Assembly: GCF_015207245.1 (NCBI RefSeq)
Contig: NZ_JADEXF010000369.1
Location: 1 to 5,001, forward strand
Origin: Nostoc cf. edaphicum LEGE 07299
Lineage (GTDB): Bacteria; Cyanobacteriota; Cyanobacteriia; Cyanobacteriales; Nostocaceae
DNA length: 5,001 nucleotides
Reading direction: 5' to 3'
A model generated the notes under the pieces. The model had not been told where the DNA came from. It worked only from the letters and a program-made list of their open reading frames with translations, and searched no databases. The translations under genes were made by a program, and so were the position numbers. This document shows positions 1 to 4,969 of the stretch, in pieces; the first letter of the stretch is position 1; every line of letters starts with the position of its first letter.

Positions 1-21
1 GGGGAGGGTTTGGGGGTGGGG
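1..21 (+). other. G-run cluster, possible G-quadruplex
   Basis: Four runs of three or more G (1-4, 6-8, 12-16, 18-21) are separated by loops of 1, 3 and 1 bases, which fits the simple G-quadruplex pattern. A further GGG follows at 28-30. The tract sits about 70 bases before the M23 peptidase start. It may instead be the tail of a degenerate G-rich short tandem repeat continuing from the left, like the array at the right edge of the window. No function can be claimed from sequence alone. Confidence 0.45.
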
Positions 22-51
22 TTCTTTGGGTTTAATAAGTAATCAAGCGGA

Positions 52-57
52 CATAAT
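52..57 (+). promoter_or_regulatory. weak -10-like box upstream of M23 peptidase
   Basis: CATAAT matches five of six bases of the TATAAT consensus and lies 31 bases before the ATG at 89. No convincing -35 hexamer is seen 16-18 bases upstream, and no Shine-Dalgarno sequence is visible before the ATG. This is a guess based on position only. Confidence 0.2.
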
Positions 58-88
58 ATGAATTATTGTTCTAATAGACTTACAACTT

Positions 89-1006
89 ATGAAAAAAGCT
101 ATAATTTATCGATATCGTACTTATGCACTAGTTGGGTTAATATCCTTAAGCGCTGTATTAACTACACCTACATCTGCCTTAACACAATTGGCAGGCGATT
201 CCCCAATTGGGCAAACTCCTATCCCTGCTTCTAACTTAATCTGGCCAACTAAAGGATTTATTTCTCAAGGCTTCCGCAAATATCAACATGAAGGCATTGA
301 TATTGCAGGGGCGTCTGGAACTCCTGTTATTGCTGCGGCATCCGGTACAGTTGTCAAAGCAGGTTGGGATAATTGGGGATTAGGAAACGCTATAACTATT
401 AAACATCTCGACGGCAGCATTACTGTTTATGGCCACAATCGCCGTTTGTTGGTGAGCAAAGGTCAACAGGTTATTCAAGGTCAAATGATTGCCGAGATGG
501 GATCTACAGGCAATAGTACAGCACCTCATCTGCACTTTGAAGTTCACCCAAATGGTCGAATAGCAGTTGACCCCCTTCGTTTGTTGACATCGGTAACTGC
601 AAGTGTTGGCTCCGGTTCTAAAGTTCAGCTAGTGGATAACCAGAACCACCCAGTCTCGCCATCCCCAGTAGCAAATCAAGTTTCACCCTCACAGCAGCCA
701 ATTCCAATAGATTTTGCACCTGTAAGCACTGATACGAAATGTAATGGAATTAGTCTTATTGAAGGTGAGACTATAAGCTCTCGTGTAAAAGTTTGTGAAG
801 AAAATGGTCAATTATTTTATATTGGGCAATTGAAGCTAGCCCCAAGCAAGCCTATAAAGATAGTAGCTTTGAATATTGGTAAAGACAGATATCGAGCAGA
901 TAATGGTAGTTTTTATTATTTAGTCACTCCAGAAAGAGTTGAAGTTTGGCGAAATGGCAGTCAGATTCGTTCTGACAGTTTTTATAGTTTAACGAAATCG
1001 CCTTAA
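89..1006 (+). CDS. secreted M23 (LytM-type) zinc metallopeptidase
   Basis: This is a predicted exported peptidoglycan endopeptidase of 305 residues. Residues 1-30 form a signal peptide: basic start, hydrophobic stretch around 12-24, and a TSA-type cleavage site near residue 30. The M23 domain covers about 50-165. Its zinc ligands are H67 and D71 (HxxxD in HEGID) and H149 (HLH), with H116 (YGHN) and H147 as the other conserved histidines. All expected residues are present, so it should be active and not a degenerate EnvC/NlpD-like activator. A Pro/Ser/Gln-rich linker (about 185-212) leads to a C-terminal segment of about 90 residues with two cysteines (C218, C236) that I cannot assign. The segment may pack against the wall or carry a disulfide (inference). 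There is no LysM or transmembrane anchor beyond the signal. The only ATG giving a signal peptide is at 89. It converges on the cyanophycinase gene and shows no functional link to it. Confidence 0.9.
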   Translation: MKKAIIYRYRTYALVGLISLSAVLTTPTSALTQLAGDSPIGQTPIPASNLIWPTKGFISQGFRKYQHEGIDIAGASGTPVIAAASGTVVKAGWDNWGLGNAITIKHLDGSITVYGHNRRLLVSKGQQVIQGQMIAEMGSTGNSTAPHLHFEVHPNGRIAVDPLRLLTSVTASVGSGSKVQLVDNQNHPVSPSPVANQVSPSQQPIPIDFAPVSTDTKCNGISLIEGETISSRVKVCEENGQLFYIGQLKLAPSKPIKIVALNIGKDRYRADNGSFYYLVTPERVEVWRNGSQIRSDSFYSLTKSP

Positions 1007-1014
1007 TGTTCTCC

Positions 1015-1076
1015 AAGTTCGTAGTAAGGACTTTAGCCCTTAATTTTCTAAGCACTAAAGTGCTTACTACAAACTT
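1015..1076. repeat. long imperfect palindrome (interspersed repeat, possible terminator)
   Basis: Two 22-base arms (1015-1036 and 1055-1076) are inverted repeats matching at 20 of 22 positions, around an 18-base centre. Each half also folds on itself: TAAGG/CCTTA at 1025-1042, and a perfect TAAGCACT/AGTGCTTA hairpin with a two-base loop at 1049-1066. The element can therefore form one long hairpin or a pair of small ones. It starts 9 bases after the M23 stop codon, in the convergent gap before the cyanophycinase gene. I recognise the GTAGTAAGGACTTTAG-type core as a motif frequent between genes in Nostoc genomes (from memory). It could act as a bidirectional transcription stop, but no T-tract follows directly. 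Confidence 0.75.
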
Positions 1077-1150
1077 TTCATTACTAGCTTAGAGATTCTA
1101 CTACTATGCAGATTTTATTTTGCTTACGTTCAATATCAGTCTGCATCGTA

Positions 1151-1195
1151 CAGGGTTTTTAAGCCTTTGACCCTGCCTACCAAGTTGAGGCAGGG
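1151..1195. repeat. overlapping GC hairpins between convergent genes
   Basis: CCCTGCCT (1171-1178) and AGGCAGGG (1188-1195) form a perfect 8-bp stem with a 9-base loop. The left arm also pairs with CAGGGT at 1151-1156 through ACCCTG (1170-1175), so two stems are mutually exclusive. The strong stem lies about 50 bases past the cyanophycinase stop (minus strand) and could define that transcript's 3' end. No T-run follows on either strand, so it is not a standard intrinsic terminator. Confidence 0.4.
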
Positions 1196-1246
1196 AGTAT
1201 TACAGCGATTAGATAAAACTTTCAGTTTAAATACACTTGCTAAAAG

Positions 1247-2104
1247 TTAAGTGTTAATTGAAGCAAGTGATTGAGAGCCATTTGGTACAGAGCCATTATT
1301 TAGGATAGGCTGACGAGTTTTCAGGTCAAATTTAAAGCCATGTGGCAAAATATGAAGCTTTGCTCCACAAATCGCCAAAGACTCATCCTTCAAAATTTCG
1401 CCCATATTGTTATATGTAGCTTCTGATTCATCAACAATCGTAACCGCACCTTCACCAATTACTTCAATTTGGTTATCTATCACTACCATAGCGGTATTTT
1501 CGTCAATACCAAATCCCAAGACAGCAGGCTGTAGTATCAAAGCTGATATTAAACGTCCCAAGCGTCCCCGTTGGGAAAAATGCTGGTCGATTACTACCCC
1601 TGGTAAAAATCCCATACCTGGGCCCATTTCGACAGTTTCAATCCGAGGATGTGTTTCTGAGTCGCCTTCTACAATCATTACGTCTGGCATCACAGCAGCT
1701 CCGGCACTTGTGCCTGCGATAACTATACCTTCAGAGAAGCGTTTGTGAATCGCCGCATCGATTTCGGTGTCCTTGAGGATGTTGGTAATACGAGCTTGAT
1801 CTCCCCCTGTAAAAAACACCCCAGTTGCTTTATTAATAGCTTCCAATGCGGTAGATGAAGATGCATCTTCACGGGTTTCTGTATCAATAATGCGAACAGT
1901 TTCGGCTCCCAGGCGCTCAAACACTCTGATATAATTTTCTCCCACTTCTCTTGGTAGTTCTGTTGCTGCTGTCAAAATTACAATATACGCCTTTGTACCC
2001 CCAGCGCGTCGTACAAAATCCCGCAAAATTACAGAATCTCCCTCTTTATCTTCGGCTCCCCCAATAATTACCAACTGCCTTTTGATAATATTACTTTCCA
2101 CCAT
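1247..2104 (-). CDS. cphB: cyanophycinase (peptidase family S51)
   Basis: This cytoplasmic serine exopeptidase cuts the storage polymer cyanophycin into beta-Asp-Arg dipeptides. At 285 residues it is a normal length for the family, which is about 270-300. The catalytic serine is S133 in the GTSAGA nucleophile elbow. H175 lies in DQHF, and the Arg-rich pocket that follows keeps D173, Q174, R179, R181 and R184, one position off the residues described for the Synechocystis enzyme (from memory). FTGGDQARI (98-106) and GIDENTA (199-205) are also typical of the family. There is no signal peptide, which fits an intracellular granule substrate. The start is supported by an SD-like AGGGGA five bases upstream and by alignment of the early LVIIGGAEDK stretch. 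It is transcribed away from the CphA2-type gene, with a small gene on its own strand between them. Because a CphA2 partner is nearby, it is probably the second cyanophycinase copy (cphB2) and not the one in a cphB-cphA1 operon (inference). Confidence 0.96.
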   Translation of the reverse strand: MVESNIIKRQLVIIGGAEDKEGDSVILRDFVRRAGGTKAYIVILTAATELPREVGENYIRVFERLGAETVRIIDTETREDASSSTALEAINKATGVFFTGGDQARITNILKDTEIDAAIHKRFSEGIVIAGTSAGAAVMPDVMIVEGDSETHPRIETVEMGPGMGFLPGVVIDQHFSQRGRLGRLISALILQPAVLGFGIDENTAMVVIDNQIEVIGEGAVTIVDESEATYNNMGEILKDESLAICGAKLHILPHGFKFDLKTRQPILNNGSVPNGSQSLASINT

Positions 2105-2109
2105 GATGT

Positions 2110-2115
2110 TCCCCT
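2110..2115 (-). promoter_or_regulatory. SD-like site of cyanophycinase gene
   Basis: Read on the minus strand this is AGGGGA, five bases before the ATG at 2104-2102. It supports the chosen start, and the encoded N-terminus has the expected length before the first conserved IIGGAEDK motif. Confidence 0.55.
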
Positions 2116-2136
2116 GGATTTGAGTTAATAAATCTC

Positions 2137-2164
2137 ACTAAAACATGACAATTCAATGTATCAA
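2137..2164 (-). promoter_or_regulatory. cphB: candidate sigma-70-type promoter of cyanophycinase gene
   Basis: On the minus strand, TTGATA (2164-2159, five of six to the -35 consensus) is followed after 16 bases by TTTAGT (2142-2137, four of six to -10). Transcription would begin near 2130, giving a leader of about 25 bases that includes the SD-like site. I see no full NtcA site (GTA-N8-TAC) in this interval. Confidence 0.35.
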
Positions 2165-2209
2165 ATCATCCCTTTGATAGATTACTTGATAAAAGTAGGG
2201 TTAACATTT

Positions 2210-2310
2210 GCGTAGATGCATACCCCTACGGGGAAGTAAGCTACCCGGAGCGTCTGTCTGCGACACGCTATTCGCGTTCGTAGAGAAGCGGCTTGTCGTT
2301 AGACATCGCA
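2210..2310. repeat. structured interspersed repeat of Nostoc type
   Basis: This block is clearly more GC-rich than the AT-rich DNA on each side and is packed with short inverted repeats. They include CCCC/GGGG around TAC (2223-2233), an AGCGT-ct-GTC stem pairing with GACACGCT around a TGC loop (2249-2269), and CTAC (2241-2244) with GTAG (2280-2283). Its vocabulary (GCGTAGATGC, CTACGGGGAAG, TTCGCGTTCGTAGAGAAGCGGCTTGTCGT) matches multicopy non-coding elements I associate with Nostoc and related genomes. It contains no ORF and may be a non-autonomous mobile or MITE-like element (inference). Exact ends are uncertain, and no target-site duplication is obvious. Confidence 0.65.
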
Positions 2311-2513
2311 ATTAGACCGAAATACTTTTCCGAAAAATTATCTAAATTTTTTATCTTCTACTAAATCAAATCTACAACGTCAACTGCCCCTAGAAGTATT
2401 GTCTAAAGGCATTATTGGCTATATTGCTAGTTGTCGATTGGAGATTTCTCGTGCTATGTGAGTAATTGCTATTGACTCTAGCTAGATGGAATTTAGATAT
2501 CTGATGACAAGTC
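2311..2513. other. gap without a supported gene
   Basis: Together with 2105-2209 and the repeat, this makes up the 409-bp gap between the cyanophycinase gene and the small gene. It holds two short perfect palindromes, TCTAGCTAGA (2477-2486) and AGATATCT (2495-2502). The latter lies just past the stop of the small gene. On the plus strand a 52-codon stretch without an ATG start is open from 2303 to the TGA at 2459-2461. It may be a decayed gene fragment, but nothing recognisable supports that. Confidence 0.4.
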
Positions 2514-2717
2514 CTAATGAACCCGACTTCTGTAAAGCAAGTTAGTTAAGAAAAAACGTGCTTGTTCTAGTGGGAGATGCCTGGGTTTGCCTTGGTAGAC
2601 AATTTGATACTCATTCATGTCTGCCCCATCTCCATGTCCAGAGATCAGCTTTTGGTGAAAAGCTTCGTCAGCAAGTTCTCGAATCTCATCTCTTAGAGCA
2701 GCTTGTGTGCTATTCAT
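2514..2717 (-). CDS. small conserved-looking protein of unknown function
   Basis: This encodes 67 residues from an ATG at 2717-2715 to a TAG. The product looks like a real compact soluble protein: a charged N-terminal helix (about 5-24, with ELADEAF), a glycine-rich turn GHGDG (27-31), a probable beta strand YQIVYQGKPRHLP (37-49), and an amphipathic C-terminal helix (50-63). It has no signal peptide, membrane segment or cysteine, and no DNA-binding motif that I recognise. It lies on the cyanophycinase strand, 409 bases upstream of it, and is divergent from the CphA2-type gene. I recall a small ORF in the same place between cphB2 and cphA2 in Anabaena 7120, which would favour a conserved role (from memory, not checked). 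No strong SD is present. A TATAAG box at 2768-2763 could be its -10. No function is assigned. Confidence 0.6.
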   Translation of the reverse strand: MNSTQAALRDEIRELADEAFHQKLISGHGDGADMNEYQIVYQGKPRHLPLEQARFFLTNLLYRSRVH

Positions 2718-2789
2718 AACTTTGCTGTTTTTTTATGCTGTCTTTTTAATGCCTCATATTTACTTATACGATTTTTGGATGAGTGTTGC

Positions 2790-2802
2790 ACCTTTCAAAG
2801 GT
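2790..2802. repeat. perfect short dyad, possible operator
   Basis: ACCTTT and AAAGGT flank a single central C, giving a perfect 13-base inverted repeat. It lies in the divergent control region, about 75 bases before the small gene's start and about 245 before cphA2. A dyad of this form could be bound by a dimeric regulator, but I cannot name one. Confidence 0.3.
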
Positions 2803-2830
2803 TATATCTTTGATTACTCATGAGGATGAA

Positions 2831-2871
2831 TTGACTGTTCTTGATTCCTGGCAGAAGAATGGGGATTTAAT
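2831..2871 (+). promoter_or_regulatory. cphA2: candidate promoter region of cphA2
   Basis: Two overlapping plus-strand pairs are seen. TTGACT (2831-2836) is followed by AAGAAT (2855-2860) with an 18-base spacer. TTGATT (2841-2846) is followed by TTTAAT (2866-2871) with a 19-base spacer. Either would give a leader of about 170-180 bases. A closer -10-like TAAAAT at 3010-3015 lacks a good -35, so the true start point is open. Confidence 0.25.
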
Positions 2872-3031
2872 TATGCCTTAAGATAGTTAAAAATGCTTAG
2901 TAATAGGGTTAACGTGGGTTCGGATTAGCTCAGTGGCAAAGCCATCACTCTCCAAAATTAACATGAGCCAATCTACAATCAATAAGTCTGAGTAACCACA
3001 ATTCAGCATTAAAATTTCAGGGTGTTTAGCC

Positions 3032-3036
3032 GAAGG
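3032..3036 (+). promoter_or_regulatory. SD-like site of cphA2
   Basis: GAAGG lies ten bases before the ATG at 3047, a slightly long but usable spacing. An in-frame TAA at 3041-3043 precludes any earlier start, so this ATG is the most upstream possible one. Confidence 0.4.
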
Positions 3037-3046
3037 TTCGTAATCA

Positions 3047-4966
3047 ATGGTTTTACAAAAAAGCAGTGAATTAGTTCGCATTAATGCTAGAAGAACAGAT
3101 GTATTCGATATTTTCAACTTCAAGCATTACCTTGGCCCCAACCCTTATTTAGATGTAGGGGCGCTAGTATTTGATTTTGCTCTAATTGACTCTAGAGAGC
3201 CTTTGCCCATTGAAGATTATATTGCCAAGATTGGCGATCGCTATCCAAATCTTCGCGATCAAACCTACGAATCTTATGCCCATCTCTTTGCCCAAGTTGT
3301 GTCCGAAACCGGAAAATTGGACATGGATTTACACCTTAACCGCTGGAGTGTTAAGCCATATCCAAATCTCACACGAATTAGCATCCAATCACTACATGAA
3401 CGCACAACTAGAGAGGTAATTTACTTTGTTTGGGATTGGTTTGAAGCCATTACCCAAGACGAAGACTTTGCCTTTGATGAGCAGATGGTAAAGCTGCAAG
3501 ATAGATTTCGCGCATCTATCTACGGAGGCCCCACAGTTTACGCCCTATTGCGAACAGCATACCAGAAAGGTATTCCCGCCTTTTATTTGTGGGAAGAAGG
3601 ATTGATGCAATACGGCTTAGGAAAAAAACACGTCCGGGGGGTAGCAACAACATTTAACTGTGATAGCCATCTAGATTCGGAGTTTACTACCCGCAAAGAT
3701 GATTGTAAGGCATTTTTGAAAACCTTGGGTTTCCCAGTGCCTGAAGGTAGTATTGTCTTTTCCGAAAAAGAAGCCTTGGCAGCAGCAAGAGAAATTGGCT
3801 ACCCAGTGGCAGTGAAGCCAGTGGTAGGTCACAAAGGAATTGGCGTTACGGCTGATGTGCAAGACTCAAAAGAACTGATCTCTGCTTATAATCGTTCACT
3901 GGCAGCGATTCCCGAAAACCAGCAAACTCGAATAATTGTTGAGAAAAGCATCACAGGATCGGATTTTCGTTTGTTGTGTGTCAATGGTCGATTCGTCGCC
4001 GCCACAGAACGCCGTCCAGCATCAGTTGTGGGTGATGGGTATTTAACGCTTGCAGAGTTAATTCGCCAAGAGAACCGCAAACCTGCACGTTTAGATACGC
4101 CAACCTCGCCGATGAGTAAAATTCAGATCGATGAAGCGATGGAACTCTACTTAGACGAACAGCGTTTATCATTAGACAGCGTGATTGAGAAAGGACGCAC
4201 TGTTTACCTACGTAAAGTTGCCAATCTTTCAGCCGGAGGTATGAGTATCGATGCAACCCCGACAGTTCATGATGACAATATTATCTTGGCGCAAGATATT
4301 GCCCAACATTTCCAACTGACTTGTCTGGGAATTGATGTTATCACCAAAAGTCTCGCAGAATCTTGGAAATCCAGTAACTTTGCCATCCTAGAAATCAATG
4401 CTGCACCAGGCGTTTTAATGCATCTTAAACCTTCTGTTGGTGAAAGTGTTGATGTACCTTCTCATATTTTAGAAACTTTTTTTGAGTCGGGTACAGATGC
4501 CAGGATACCAATTATTACCTTTAACAAAATCTCAGTTGAAGAACTACAAGCGACGATTGACCATATCCTTTTGCAACATCCCAACTGGATAATAGGTGCT
4601 GTTTGTCGTGATGGCGTTTTTGTGAATCGCTCGAAAAAAGTATCAAGTAAAGATTACAACAGTAATGTTCAAACTTTGCTGCGTCATCCCAAACTTGATT
4701 TGCTAATTGCTGAGTACCCTGAAGAGATCCTCGAAGAACAGGGCATATTTTACCAAAATAGTAATATCGTAGTTCTGGATAATCCTACCGAAACTGAGAT
4801 GATTTTGGTGCGGAATGTTTTCGATAGTTCGACTGTGGTGATTAGAAAAGGCAATGATATTTCTATTCGTCGCAAAGGGTTAATTGAAGATTATACTTTG
4901 GGTGAAGATGAACCATTTACGCGGGTTTATTTGAAGGAAACTGGAACGATTTTGGAAGTTAAGTAA
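3047..4966 (+). CDS. cphA2: CphA2-type cyanophycin synthetase (beta-Asp-Arg polymerase)
   Basis: Members of this type join beta-Asp-Arg dipeptides into cyanophycin with one ATP site, unlike CphA1, which adds Asp and Arg in turn. The 639 residues form an N-domain (about 1-200), an ATP-grasp domain (about 215-485) and a short remnant of the Mur-ligase-like domain (about 487-639). ATP-grasp motifs are intact: K257 in PVAVKP, the loop GHKGIG (261-266), E299, RKVANLSAGG (389-398), D430 in GID, and E449/N451 in LEINAAPG. Where CphA1 has the P-loop GTNGKTTT, this protein reads ITFNKISVEE (490-499), so the second ATP site is lost. RDGVFV (521-526) and the stretch near 550-577 still resemble CphA1. 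CphA1 is about 870-900 residues long. The enzyme is cytoplasmic, with no signal peptide. It is divergent from cyanophycinase, whose product would be its substrate. A non-functional CphA1 relic is less likely, because the frame is clean and the grasp motifs are complete. Confidence 0.93.
   Translation: MVLQKSSELVRINARRTDVFDIFNFKHYLGPNPYLDVGALVFDFALIDSREPLPIEDYIAKIGDRYPNLRDQTYESYAHLFAQVVSETGKLDMDLHLNRWSVKPYPNLTRISIQSLHERTTREVIYFVWDWFEAITQDEDFAFDEQMVKLQDRFRASIYGGPTVYALLRTAYQKGIPAFYLWEEGLMQYGLGKKHVRGVATTFNCDSHLDSEFTTRKDDCKAFLKTLGFPVPEGSIVFSEKEALAAAREIGYPVAVKPVVGHKGIGVTADVQDSKELISAYNRSLAAIPENQQTRIIVEKSITGSDFRLLCVNGRFVAATERRPASVVGDGYLTLAELIRQENRKPARLDTPTSPMSKIQIDEAMELYLDEQRLSLDSVIEKGRTVYLRKVANLSAGGMSIDATPTVHDDNIILAQDIAQHFQLTCLGIDVITKSLAESWKSSNFAILEINAAPGVLMHLKPSVGESVDVPSHILETFFESGTDARIPIITFNKISVEELQATIDHILLQHPNWIIGAVCRDGVFVNRSKKVSSKDYNSNVQTLLRHPKLDLLIAEYPEEILEEQGIFYQNSNIVVLDNPTETEMILVRNVFDSSTVVIRKGNDISIRRKGLIEDYTLGEDEPFTRVYLKETGTILEVK
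3234..3241. repeat. HIP1 octamer
   Basis: This is the palindrome GCGATCGC, inside the N-domain part of the CphA2-type gene. HIP1 is strongly over-represented in many cyanobacterial genomes and supports the taxonomic placement. It is the only exact copy I found in the window. Confidence 0.85.
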
Positions 4967-4969
4967 ATA

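Larger units (their letters stand above)
2718..3046. other. divergent intergenic region upstream of cphA2
   Basis: This 329-bp region separates the starts of the small gene (minus) and the CphA2-type gene (plus), so it should contain both promoters. Visible elements are TATAAG on the minus strand (2768-2763), a 6+1+6 perfect dyad (2790-2802), -35/-10-like pairs on the plus strand at 2831-2871, a GTA-N8-AAC near-match to an NtcA site (2900-2913), and TAAAAT at 3010-3015. None is decisive. A minus-strand open stretch (2887-3123) crosses the cphA2 start, but it opens with TTG and is not counted as a gene. Confidence 0.5.

Noticed and set aside
1151..1195. Classical Rho-independent terminator
   Set aside because: The stem is good, but no T-tract follows on either strand.
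1407..1920. Open frames on both strands within the cyanophycinase gene
   Set aside because: They lie wholly inside a gene with a complete S51 active site and show no independent motifs or start signals.
2925..3046. tRNA-like boxes: TTAGCTCAGTGG near 2927 and GGTTCG near 3035
   Set aside because: They resemble A and B boxes, but the spacing is over 100 bases, the D-stem has a mismatch, no anticodon stem forms, and the T-arm does not pair. Judged coincidence.
2887..3123. 78-codon minus-strand open frame crossing the cphA2 start
   Set aside because: It opens with TTG, overlaps the first 26 codons of cphA2 on the opposite strand, and matches nothing I know. Its middle (DLLIVDWLMLILE) is somewhat protein-like, so a homology search from the internal ATG at 3081 would settle it.
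3186..4256. Several 60-90 codon open frames inside the synthetase gene
   Set aside because: They overlap conserved ATP-grasp and N-domain coding sequence in other frames, with biased composition typical of shadow frames.
3047..4966. Synthetase gene as a truncated CphA1 pseudogene
   Set aside because: The frame is intact, the ATP-grasp motifs are complete, and shortening plus P-loop loss match the known CphA2 type.
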